This document shows, one piece after another, positions 1 to 7,896 of a stretch of DNA of 64,000 nucleotides; position 1 is the first letter of the stretch; each line of letters starts with the position of its first letter. Both the position numbers and the translations under genes were made by a program. The notes below the pieces were generated by a model that did no database searches, was not told where the DNA came from, and worked only from the letters and a program-made list of their open reading frames with translations. Origin of the DNA: Cyclobacteriaceae bacterium (GTDB taxonomy: Bacteria > Bacteroidota > Bacteroidia > Cytophagales > Cyclobacteriaceae); assembly GCA_028278225.1 (NCBI GenBank), contig JANQEU010000089.1, forward strand, positions 19,622 to 83,621. Reading direction: 5' to 3'.

Positions 1-729
1 TTGGTAAGATGATCCAAGTGATCCGCTTAGTTTTTTGTCAAAAGCAGGCTTTTTTGAATTATAAAGGATGACACCACCTAGTGCTTCAGGGCCATATTTT
101 ACCGTTCCTGCTCCTTTTACAATTTTAATTTGATCAACGTGGGAAGGATCAATTTCCGGGGCATGTTCAAGTCCCCAAACCTGATAGGCATGTCTTACAC
201 CATCATTAACCACAAGGACTCTATTAGAATGCAAACCATGAATGATAGGTTTCGTAATATTAGATCCCGTTTTCAGCAAAGAAACTCCAGAGAGTTGATC
301 AGTTAATTCTCCAATTGATGAACTCACAAGTGTTAACTTATCAATTTCTTTTTTCTGGACAGAGACAGATTGTATGGCACCTAATCTGGAGTTTTCTACT
401 ACTACACTTTCTAAAGATGTTCCTACTGACGCCATATATATGACTGGATTGGCGTGATGAAGGTCATAGTGGTGGGTCATAGTTTTGTATCCAACATACC
501 TTATTTCCAGATCCACTTCGTCATTGCAAACACCTTCCAGGGTGAAGCTCCCATTTTCATCAGCTACTACTCCATTATTAGTTCCTAAAATGGTGATGGT
601 TGCAAAGGGAAGCACCTTACCAGTGTTTCGGTCAAATATTTGGCCTTGTATCTCCTGATCACAACTATCCAATTGACCGTAAACAAAAAAAACCCAAAAA
701 CTAAGGACTAACAGAAATAGATATCGCAT
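1..729 (-). CDS. TonB-dependent receptor, N-terminal part (runs off the left edge)
   Basis: The reading frame is open from an ATG at 729 down to base 1 (243 residues), so the C-terminal barrel lies outside the window. Visible parts are a signal peptide (about residues 1-19, ending VYGQ), a carboxypeptidase-like regulatory domain (about 24-95, with ADENGSF and YVGYKT) and a plug domain (about 100-230) with HGLHSNRVLVVNDG and VKGAGTVKYGPEALGG, typical of TonB-dependent outer-membrane transporters. A His-rich stretch, MTHHYDLHHANP, joins regulatory and plug domains. The gene lies downstream of the triplicated lipoprotein at 840-2483 on the same strand. In Bacteroidota such receptors are often paired with this lipoprotein family. 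A metal ligand such as zinc or copper is inferred from the His-rich context; the substrate is not shown. Confidence 0.9.
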   Translation of the reverse strand, partial: MRYLFLLVLSFWVFFVYGQLDSCDQEIQGQIFDRNTGKVLPFATITILGTNNGVVADENGSFTLEGVCNDEVDLEIRYVGYKTMTHHYDLHHANPVIYMASVGTSLESVVVENSRLGAIQSVSVQKKEIDKLTLVSSSIGELTDQLSGVSLLKTGSNITKPIIHGLHSNRVLVVNDGVRHAYQVWGLEHAPEIDPSHVDQIKIVKGAGTVKYGPEALGGVILYNSKKPAFDKKLSGSLGSSYQ

Positions 730-839
730 GGAATTATTGGCGCAAATATTTACCAATCTGGGGAAACAATAAATTAAATCTAAAAAATGGCCACCTTTTT
801 AAGGGCGGCCATCTATTCAAAAAGTTTATTGCTACTTGA

Positions 840-2378
840 TTACTGAATTGATAAACTAAATTCAATATCAACATCTGTTCCACCTACCGTAGCGTCAGAA
901 GTTGCTGTCTTCAGGTCAGGTTGGTGTTTTAATACCACCCTGAAAGTACCTGCTGCTGAAGTAGCACTTCCGGTTGTCCATGTAGTAGATAAACCCACAG
1001 GAAAACCATTATCATCTTCGTCGTTGTAATTTACCGGATCAGTTCTGTTGTCAACGTTTCCATCTCCAGCAGGATCAGAGAAGATGTCTTCCGTAAACGC
1101 AAAGAAGAACATATGCTCATCATCTTCCTCTTCGATTTCAGCGGTAATGTCTTCCACTTGAGCTCCCAAAGTATTGGCTAGTGCGATAGTCATTACGTAT
1201 TCAGTATTTGCTGCTAAGTCAATCGCATCAATTGTAGGATTACCTACTCCTTCGCCATCCGCGTCAAACCATGTCGCTGTGATTGCTGTTCCTCCACCGG
1301 CAGGGGTAAACGTCAGTACTACTTCATTGATCACTTCCTCTTCATGATTATGATCCCCCTCTTCAACATGTAACTCGAAAGTAATATCAATATCTGTTCC
1401 TCCGTCATCAGCAGTTGAGGTTGTCGTTTTTAAACCGGGTTGATGCTTCAATACGATTCTGAATTCTCCTGGAGTTTCAGAATGTTCACCCGCAGTCCAG
1501 GTGGTGGAAAGACCTACCGGCAACCCATTGTCGTCCTCGTCATTATAATTCACCGGATCATCTCTATTGTCAATGTTTCCGTCACCAGTAGGATCGGAAA
1601 AAATGTCTTCAGTGAATGCAAAGAAGAACTGATGTTCGTCATCTTCCTCCACGATTTCCGCTGTAATATCTTCAGGATCGGTACCCAGAGTATTGGCGAG
1701 AGTGATTGCTAATGTATACTCCTCTCCTTCTACCAGTTCGATCTCATCAATCGTAGGATTGCCTACACCTTCACCATCTGCATCGAACCATGTAGCAGTA
1801 ACGGCATCACCTCCATCGGTAGGGGTAAAGGTCAGCACCACCTCATTGATCACCTCCTCTTCGTGGTCATGTTCGCCTTCCTCAACGTGTAATGGGAATG
1901 TAATATCGACATCAGTACCTCCGTCTGAAACGGTTGAAGTTGCAGTTTTTAAACCGTCGGGTTGGTGCTTCAAAACAATATTGAACTCTCCAGGTGTTTC
2001 AGAATGTTCACCGGCAATCCAGGTAGTGGAAAGTCCTATTGGCAGCCCATTTCCGTCTTGATCATTGTAGTTAACTGGATTAGCTCTATTGTCAACGTTT
2101 CCATCACCAGCCGGATCCTCAAAAATGTCCTCAGTAAAAGAGAAAAAGAACATATGATCTTCAGCTTCTTCCAGGATTTCTGCTGTGATATCCTCGTCTT
2201 CGGAACCTAAAGTATTGGCCAGGGTCATTGTCAAAGTATATTCTTCACCCTCTACCAGCTCGATTTCATCAATAGTAGGTGTACCTGTTCCCTCCCCGTC
2301 CGCATCGAACCAGGTAGCCGTTACAACTTCTCCTTCGTCAGAAGTAAAAGTCAGTACGACTTGCGATATTACTTCTTC
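840..2378. repeat. Intragenic triplication, ~510-bp units
   Basis: Three consecutive segments of roughly 510 bp (about 840-1350, 1350-1860 and 1860-2378) encode almost the same protein domain. They remain recognisably similar at the DNA level, for example around the codons for VLKHQP and for the VNYNDxDxNG loop. This indicates duplication within the gene. Third positions have drifted, so the event is not very recent. Confidence 0.85.
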
Positions 2379-2483
2379 CTCTTCGTTGTCACCTGGATCC
2401 GGATCATCATCGTCAGAACAACTCACTGCCAGACCTAGCCCGAGCAACAAGAGAAAATAGAATATTGAGTTAAAAAATTTCAT
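840..2483 (-). CDS. Lipoprotein with three tandem copies of a ~170-residue domain
   Basis: An SPII signal peptide (lipobox LAVSC, Cys22) is followed by an acidic stretch and three near-identical domains at about residues 36-202, 211-376 and 380-547. Each copy contains VVLTFT, ATWFDADGEG, a central MFFFSFTEDIF or MFFFAFTEDIF segment, VNYNDxDxNG and VLKHQP. Copies are joined by His/Glu-rich linkers (EEGEHDHEEE and EEGDHNHEEE). From memory, single-domain homologues of about 190 residues occur beside TonB receptors in Flavobacteriia under the name 'type 1 periplasmic binding fold superfamily protein'; this could not be checked. Three fused copies are unusual by that comparison. It sits 110 bp upstream of the TonB receptor at 729-1. 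A metal-capturing surface or periplasmic protein is an inference from the His linkers. Confidence 0.85.
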   Translation of the reverse strand: MKFFNSIFYFLLLLGLGLAVSCSDDDDPDPGDNEEEEVISQVVLTFTSDEGEVVTATWFDADGEGTGTPTIDEIELVEGEEYTLTMTLANTLGSEDEDITAEILEEAEDHMFFFSFTEDIFEDPAGDGNVDNRANPVNYNDQDGNGLPIGLSTTWIAGEHSETPGEFNIVLKHQPDGLKTATSTVSDGGTDVDITFPLHVEEGEHDHEEEVINEVVLTFTPTDGGDAVTATWFDADGEGVGNPTIDEIELVEGEEYTLAITLANTLGTDPEDITAEIVEEDDEHQFFFAFTEDIFSDPTGDGNIDNRDDPVNYNDEDDNGLPVGLSTTWTAGEHSETPGEFRIVLKHQPGLKTTTSTADDGGTDIDITFELHVEEGDHNHEEEVINEVVLTFTPAGGGTAITATWFDADGEGVGNPTIDAIDLAANTEYVMTIALANTLGAQVEDITAEIEEEDDEHMFFFAFTEDIFSDPAGDGNVDNRTDPVNYNDEDDNGFPVGLSTTWTTGSATSAAGTFRVVLKHQPDLKTATSDATVGGTDVDIEFSLSIQ

Positions 2484-2556
2484 TGTATCAGTAGTAAAGG
2501 AGTCCTCCGAGGACTCGGTTTAATAATGGTTAAAAAAAGATTAGTTGGTAACTGTT

Positions 2557-2994
2557 CTAGGACAATGAAACAGATGGGGGTCCCCTTAGGCTAGATGTAT
2601 GGTCAAAACCTACAACCAGCAATAGAGATTGATATATTAGAATTTCATCTTTGTCACCTAAGGTATAGCTGCTCGTGAAGCGTGAGTATTCGAATAAATA
2701 CTCATTGGTTATGGAATCGTGTAACTCACATTTATCCGGAATGTCTCCAAAATGAGCCTCATGTTCGCAAGCATCCGGGGAATTGGGATGATATTCATTA
2801 ATATGACATGGATTGCTCTCAGCAGATGCGGAGTGTACATGGTTAACTGAATCATGCACCAGTACTTCATGCCAACTGCTGAATAAAAAGACAAATAAAT
2901 AGGTCATCATCAATAAAGATGAAATAGCATACTTCGAGGCATTCCGAAATCCTCTCCGATCTAATATTCTACCTATGTGATGAAGTGTTTCCAC
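2557..2994 (-). CDS. Small His/Cys-rich membrane-anchored protein
   Basis: This is a 145-residue protein that appears to start at GTG 2994; no ATG lies upstream in frame and the first internal ATG would cut into the hydrophobic segment. One membrane segment or uncleaved signal (about 21-40) is followed by a His-rich stretch (WHEVLVHDSVNHVH) and a Cys/His array with Cys63, Cys76 and Cys89 and His64, 69, 78, 81 and 92. No named enzyme family is recognised. Small His/Cys proteins of this general kind accompany TonB receptors in Bacteroidota metal loci. The gene lies 73 bp upstream of the triplicated lipoprotein, and a promoter-like motif lies just upstream. Metal binding in the periplasm is inferred. 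Confidence 0.7.
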   Translation of the reverse strand: METLHHIGRILDRRGFRNASKYAISSLLMMTYLFVFLFSSWHEVLVHDSVNHVHSASAESNPCHINEYHPNSPDACEHEAHFGDIPDKCELHDSITNEYLFEYSRFTSSYTLGDKDEILIYQSLLLVVGFDHTSSLRGPPSVSLS

Positions 2995-3019
2995 TGGAAA
3001 AATTCACTAACAGATCATC

Positions 3020-3052
3020 CAAAGATGATAATAATACCTCACATGGCACAAA
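3020..3052 (-). promoter_or_regulatory. Candidate Bacteroidota sigma promoter for the 2994-2557 gene
   Basis: On the minus strand TTTG (3052-3049) is followed after 21 nt by CATCTTTG (3027-3020), one mismatch from the Bacteroidota -7 consensus TAnnTTTG with -33 TTTG. It lies 26 bp before the proposed GTG start, which gives a short leader. This is pattern matching only. Confidence 0.4.
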
Positions 3053-3113
3053 CATATTTTACAAAAGGTGTGTTCCATAATAATTCAAATTGAAATAAAA
3101 TTTTCCTATTGAA

Positions 3114-5441
3114 TTAGTAAATGGAATATCTCAATCCAAAGAATCCCCTGATCCCCTGATTGGGGGCGAAAACATAGGAGGGATCAAATGTCAGGGCATT
3201 TGGATTGCCGGGTGTGGGGAGGACCTGACCATTATCATCAAAAGACACATCGCGATCAAACGGGTCGAATGATCTGGCAATGCTGTTGGCGGGAGGGGTG
3301 AAGTTCAGCAGGTTTTTGATCCCACTATATATTTCCAATCGGCCGAAACGCTGGGTAAGCTGAATATTCTGGGTGCTCCACCAGGGAGAATATTCAGGTC
3401 GGTCATCCAGGGATCCTAGTATCGGCAACCGCATCGGTCCATATACATTACCTGTGTAATCGATAGTAAGATCAATTGCAGGTATGGTATAGCCGATATT
3501 CCAGACCCCTGAGATGCGTTCGGTAAGAATTTGGACCTCCCTTTCGCCATCCTCCTCGATAAAGACGTCCTGGATAGTGGTGCCCACCAGCGCCGAAAAT
3601 CCGTTTTCCCAATTCAGTTCTGTATTGAGCGACACACCCCTGGAAACGGAGAATCCATCCAGATTATCATATATGATCTTGTTCGGGTTACTTTCATAAT
3701 CAGGGAGTATCCGGTTGTTGTAGTAAGTGTAAAAAACACTCAGATCAAAGCCAATGTAGGTACTGTTGCGGGTGTAGATCTTTTTTACGGCATTTAGGTT
3801 GGCATTCCAGGATTTTTCGGGTTGTAATGATGAGGCGAATTCAACCTCCCGTGCGCCGGTTAGCGCTGCATGATCTTCCGTGAAGACATTTGCTACACGA
3901 AATCCGTTACCTATACTGAGTCGCAGGATATGTCTTTGATCCAGTGTATTCCATTTATAATTTAACCTTGGCGAAAAAATACTTCCGTGCCTGGTGTTTC
4001 GATCAAGACGCATTCCACCCAAAAGTTTGTTTTGATCATTTATGCGAAGTTCATTCTGAATAAAGATGCCGGGTAAAAAAGTGACGGAAGGTTTATTGGA
4101 TGGATTATCAACTGTATCGAAAGAAGCAGTTGCCGGAGTATTGTCGTCATAGTAAGTATACCTCAAAGCCGTGCCGATAAGGAGGTCATTTTGATCATTG
4201 ATCTCCTTGTTCCAGGTCAATTGTCCAAAACCTATGTATTGATCAGCCCGGTACTCCATGTTCCCGTATACAGAATTCTGTTTGTGTCCGTTTGCACTAA
4301 ACTCCAGGTTAATCATCTCTTCAAACGGAAACTGGTAAATACCGAAAGTTTCCCATCGACGGGTATAAATACTTTCCCCGTAGATTTCATCACCACCCCT
4401 GTATTTCGGCGTCCAATTCATTTCACCACCCCAGCGGTCTTCATAGACATACCTGGCTCCCAGTGAAAAAATTCGATTTTTTGAATGATCAATGGTCCAT
4501 TTGTTGAATATGGAAATACGATCCTGCAGGGTTACATCCGTAAAACCATCTTTGTTGTTGTCAATAGGGTTTTGGTAAATGAAATAATTGATCCCGACCA
4601 AACTATTGACTTTTTCTCCCACACCGAATTTAAAACCAATATCACCATTGGCCTCTCCCCATGAAGATCCGAATATGTCCACAGATGCTTTCGGGGCAGT
4701 AACCGGTTTTCTCGTAATGATATTGATCAAACCCCCCACAGCTTCCGAACCATATAGCGTTGATGCCGGTCCTTTGACTATTTCTACCCTCTCAATAAGC
4801 GATTGGGGGATACCTGTAAGGCCGTAAACCGTGGATAATCCACTGACGATTGGCATACCATCAATGGTGACCATGGTGTAAGGACCCTCAAGACCATTGA
4901 TATGGATATCTCCGGTATTGCACACATTACAATTCAACTGAGGCCGCACACCATTGACATTTTGCATGGATTCGAAAATGGATGGTGTGGGATTGGCTTT
5001 GAAAAATTCGGGAGTGTATACTTCAACCGGTACCGGGCTTTCCAGTTTACTCATTTCTCTCATGGTCCCTGAAACTACCATTACCGCATCCAGGGCTTCA
5101 ATGGATTCTTCCAATGAGATATCCAATACAGCTGCAGGTTTACTTGCGGATATTCGGATCTGTTCGCTCCTTGTCTCATATCCAACCATGGAGATGATGA
5201 GTTCATGTTCGCCATATGGCACTTCCCCTAATTCAAAATTTCCATGAACATCCGTAATCGCTCCAAGTCCGGATTTTTCAATGCCCACTGTGGCAAATTG
5301 AAGTGGAGTTCCCGAGGACCGGATACTTCCTGCTACGCTTCCCGTTTGAGCAAAAACAGAAATCGAAAATAGCAAGGAGAATAAAGTAGTTACAGCAGTC
5401 TTCACGGGTTGAAAGCGTTCGTCTTCAATTTTAGCCTTCAC
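3114..5441 (-). CDS. TonB-dependent receptor (CirA/BtuB-like) with CNVC plug motif
   Basis: The protein has 775 residues: a signal peptide ending SVFAQ, a carboxypeptidase-like regulatory domain (about 34-112), a plug (about 130-250) and a 22-strand-type barrel. The plug carries NCNVCNTGDIHINGLEG (Cys171, Cys174), then VTIDGMPIVSG and IVKGPASTLYGSEAVGG, the standard plug end. Barrel landmarks include the terminal aromatic residue (GLRYSIY). No ATG precedes the signal peptide; GTG at 5441 is used, with a second in-frame GTG at 5405 as an alternative. A 20-bp palindrome about 30 bp upstream resembles a DtxR/MntR-family operator, so iron or manganese control is plausible. The ligand may be a siderophore, heme or another metal complex; this is not resolved by sequence. 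Confidence 0.9.
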   Translation of the reverse strand: MKAKIEDERFQPVKTAVTTLFSLLFSISVFAQTGSVAGSIRSSGTPLQFATVGIEKSGLGAITDVHGNFELGEVPYGEHELIISMVGYETRSEQIRISASKPAAVLDISLEESIEALDAVMVVSGTMREMSKLESPVPVEVYTPEFFKANPTPSIFESMQNVNGVRPQLNCNVCNTGDIHINGLEGPYTMVTIDGMPIVSGLSTVYGLTGIPQSLIERVEIVKGPASTLYGSEAVGGLINIITRKPVTAPKASVDIFGSSWGEANGDIGFKFGVGEKVNSLVGINYFIYQNPIDNNKDGFTDVTLQDRISIFNKWTIDHSKNRIFSLGARYVYEDRWGGEMNWTPKYRGGDEIYGESIYTRRWETFGIYQFPFEEMINLEFSANGHKQNSVYGNMEYRADQYIGFGQLTWNKEINDQNDLLIGTALRYTYYDDNTPATASFDTVDNPSNKPSVTFLPGIFIQNELRINDQNKLLGGMRLDRNTRHGSIFSPRLNYKWNTLDQRHILRLSIGNGFRVANVFTEDHAALTGAREVEFASSLQPEKSWNANLNAVKKIYTRNSTYIGFDLSVFYTYYNNRILPDYESNPNKIIYDNLDGFSVSRGVSLNTELNWENGFSALVGTTIQDVFIEEDGEREVQILTERISGVWNIGYTIPAIDLTIDYTGNVYGPMRLPILGSLDDRPEYSPWWSTQNIQLTQRFGRLEIYSGIKNLLNFTPPANSIARSFDPFDRDVSFDDNGQVLPTPGNPNALTFDPSYVFAPNQGIRGFFGLRYSIY

Positions 5442-5471
5442 AAAACTAAATATTATATTAACAAAAATAAA

Positions 5472-5491
5472 AATTTAGATTAATCTAAATT
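5472..5491. promoter_or_regulatory. Perfect 20-bp palindrome, DtxR/MntR-like operator
   Basis: The 20 bases from 5472 to 5491 equal their own reverse complement. The core, TTTAGATTAATCTAAA, has the TTAG-n-TTA / TAA-n-CTAA layout of sites bound by DtxR/IdeR/MntR-type metal-dependent repressors. It lies between the divergent TonB receptor (start 5441) and MFS gene (start 5642), nearer to the receptor and likely over its promoter. The assignment to the DtxR family is inference from the half-site. Confidence 0.6.
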
Positions 5492-5641
5492 AAATATAAA
5501 ATATCTGAATTACGCCCTCTGAACTTCTTTGTAAAGACAGGAATAGGAAGATGCACTGCAGTTTGATCTCCCGGAGACCCTTTAGCGTATTTTCTACTTG
5601 TTCCGTGAATAATACCTCGTTTTAGATATATTTCTATCAAA

Positions 5642-6847
5642 ATGGATCTAAATACAAATTCCCGTCTCGGCCTAAAAGCAAACTGGAGACAATTTTCATT
5701 GCTTGTTATTGTCAATGGATTTGTGGGAGCAATGGTAGGCCTGGAGCGCACCATTCTACCGGAGATTGCGGAAGCTGAGTTCTTAATTGCAGCGAAAACA
5801 GCAATTCTGTCTTTCATCATCGTTTTTGGGGTAACCAAGGCGATCACTAACTATTACACCGGGGCTCTGGCCAACCGGCTGGGCAGGAAGAACCTGCTAA
5901 CGATCGGCTGGTTAGTTGGCCTGCCGGTCCCGGTTATTCTGATCTATGCTTCCAGCTGGGATTGGATCGTTGCGGCAAATGTGTTGCTGGGAGTAAATCA
6001 GGGGTTAACCTGGTCCAGTACCGTGGTAATGAAGATCGATCTGGTGGGTGAAAAGAACAGGGGACTGGCCATGGGCCTGAATGAGTCTGCCGGCTATCTG
6101 GCAGTCGGGACCGTGGCATTCCTGACTGGCTGGATTGCAGCTGAGTATGGCCTGAGACCGTATCCATTCTACCTCGGAATTGGATTTGCGGTCATCGGGC
6201 TCCTGTTAAGTGTTGTATTTATTCGGGATACAATCCATCACGTAAATCTTGAAACCACCCATTCCGAAGTTCAAAAACTTAAACGTGTATTTTGGGAAAC
6301 CACCTGGAAGCATCCCGATCTCGGGTCGATCTCCCAGGCGGGTCTGGTGAATAACCTCAATGATGGCATGATATGGGGCCTGCTGCCCATCCTTCTTTCG
6401 ATGAGGGATTTTGATTTTGCTGAAATTGGGAAGATCGTAGCGATTTATCCAATAGTATGGGGTTCAGGACAACTCTTCACAGGTAAACTGGCAGACCACC
6501 TTGTGAAGAAGTCCATGTTATTCTGGGGCATGCTGATCCAGGGGCTGGCCATAGTTGCTATGGTATATTCGGAATCATTCTTTCAGTTTGTAGCATTAGG
6601 TATCGTTCTCGGACTTGGAACTGCTATCGTCTACCCTACTTTTCTGGCCGCGATTGCAGATTACACACACCCTCAACAACGGGCTGAAAGTATAGGTGTT
6701 TTCCGTTTATGGCGAGATCTGGGATATGCTATCGGCGCGTTGGTTTCCGGCATTATAGCAGATACATTAGGCATTCAATATTCCGTTTTATTGATAGGAA
6801 TTGTCACTGTTATTTCATCATTGATCATCAAAGTCAGGATGAATTAG
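5642..6847 (+). CDS. Major facilitator superfamily transporter
   Basis: The protein has 401 residues with about 12 hydrophobic segments. The MFS signature between segments 2 and 3 is visible as GALANRLGRKNLL, and a weaker copy, GKLADHLVKKSML, falls in the second half. There is no signal peptide. The substrate cannot be read from sequence. The gene is divergent from the TonB receptor across the palindrome at 5472-5491, and a CDF-like transporter gene follows 89 bp downstream on the same strand. Metallophore export or uptake would fit, but this is speculation from position. The ATG at 5642 is the only convincing start because it precedes the first membrane segment. Confidence 0.85.
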   Translation: MDLNTNSRLGLKANWRQFSLLVIVNGFVGAMVGLERTILPEIAEAEFLIAAKTAILSFIIVFGVTKAITNYYTGALANRLGRKNLLTIGWLVGLPVPVILIYASSWDWIVAANVLLGVNQGLTWSSTVVMKIDLVGEKNRGLAMGLNESAGYLAVGTVAFLTGWIAAEYGLRPYPFYLGIGFAVIGLLLSVVFIRDTIHHVNLETTHSEVQKLKRVFWETTWKHPDLGSISQAGLVNNLNDGMIWGLLPILLSMRDFDFAEIGKIVAIYPIVWGSGQLFTGKLADHLVKKSMLFWGMLIQGLAIVAMVYSESFFQFVALGIVLGLGTAIVYPTFLAAIADYTHPQQRAESIGVFRLWRDLGYAIGALVSGIIADTLGIQYSVLLIGIVTVISSLIIKVRMN

Positions 6848-6936
6848 AGAAAACCGGACTATTTATCTGTCTTTACCTTTGTATCATCGTTCCCGGTTTT
6901 CACGTAGGTTTCCGGAACTATGATTTGAAAGCTGTA

Positions 6937-7629
6937 ATGATGATCTTTAAAGAAAGATTTGAAACCGAAATGATCACATCTCTAAAAAGCAAATCAAGGG
7001 AAAGCCTGTTGGACCTGGCTTATGTGCTGAGTCTGATAACCATTTCTTACAATATTCTCGAAGGAGGTATTTCCACATATTTTGGATTTGGTGATGAGAC
7101 GCTGGCACTGTTCGGATTCGGGATAGACAGCTTTGTGGAAGTCATTTCAGGGTTGGGAATTGCGCACATGATCTTCCGGATGAAACGTTCCGATGAGCAA
7201 AGAATGGATGACTTTGAACAGACTGCCTTGCGGATCACCGGAACGGCTTTTTATGTCCTGACGGCTGGCCTGGTTATGGGAGCGGCGTTAAGCATTTACT
7301 ATGCCCAAATGCCGGAAACGACAATGGTTGGCATTGTGATCTCCGTTATCTCCATTCTGACTATGTATGCATTGTACAGGTACAAATTGGAAACAGGTAA
7401 GCAATTGAATTCCGACCCGGTCATTTCGGATGCGAATTGCACTAAAACCTGTTTTTACCTTTCGTTTATCCTGTTGGGCTCAAGCCTGGCCTATGAGCTT
7501 TTCAAAATCCCGTATGTGGATGCGATCGGGAGCTTAGGAATAGCGTGGTATGCATTCAGGGAGGGGAGGGAGGCATTCGAAAAAGCCAGGAACAGGAAGC
7601 TGGCATGCAGTGACGATTGCTGTCATTGA
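6937..7629 (+). CDS. CDF-like cation transporter with Cys in TM5
   Basis: The 230-residue protein has about six membrane segments. GFGIDSFVEVISG aligns with CDF TM2 and DAIGSLGIAWYAFREGREA with the conserved TM6 region of cation diffusion facilitators. At the TM5 position, where FieF/ZitB-type members carry HxxxD, this protein has DANCTKTC, and it ends in CSDDCCH. The family therefore looks like a divergent CDF branch, possibly handling soft metals. The open frame extends upstream into the MFS gene, but that part has no CDF similarity, so ATG 6937 was chosen; 6970 is an alternative. A cytoplasmic zinc-binding dimerisation domain of usual length is missing. Confidence 0.7.
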   Translation: MMIFKERFETEMITSLKSKSRESLLDLAYVLSLITISYNILEGGISTYFGFGDETLALFGFGIDSFVEVISGLGIAHMIFRMKRSDEQRMDDFEQTALRITGTAFYVLTAGLVMGAALSIYYAQMPETTMVGIVISVISILTMYALYRYKLETGKQLNSDPVISDANCTKTCFYLSFILLGSSLAYELFKIPYVDAIGSLGIAWYAFREGREAFEKARNRKLACSDDCCH

Positions 7630-7640
7630 TCCAACTTATC

Positions 7641-7766
7641 GCACAAGTGTTTTCCACTTTGGGCGATAATTATATTTAATGCCAAATTTATTGCTTGGGT
7701 ACCAAGAATAGGTTTCATGATACTGTTGACCTTTATTTCTGCTGCGCGAGTGGAAAACACTAGTGC
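7641..7766. repeat. 126-bp segment flanked by 18-bp inverted repeats
   Basis: The arms 7641-7658 and 7749-7766 are inverted copies of GCAC(A/T)AGTGTTTTCCACT with one mismatch. The 90-bp interior has no plausible gene. This could be a small non-autonomous element, a long hairpin in the leader of the fucosidase transcript, or a terminator of the transporter operon. No target-site duplication was identified. Confidence 0.5.
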
Positions 7767-7896
7767 CATAGCAGGACACTCGCTATAACGGGTTCCATTA
7801 GGTAAGCCAAAAGTGCCTTTAAAGTTTAGTTGACATGTTGCTATGAAATGGTCATACAATTTCCTACATTTTAGACAAATCATAGTCTGAACGATC

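Noticed and set aside
1440..2460. Plus-strand frames opposite the triplicated lipoprotein
   Set aside because: They repeat with the same ~510-bp period as the real gene and are Ser/Pro-rich antisense shadows without ribosome-binding sites.
5485..5847. 120-residue minus-strand frame over the MFS start
   Set aside because: It overlaps the well-supported MFS gene and the palindrome, and has no recognisable domain.
7641..7766. Insertion sequence
   Set aside because: There is no transposase gene within or near the inverted repeats and no target-site duplication could be found.
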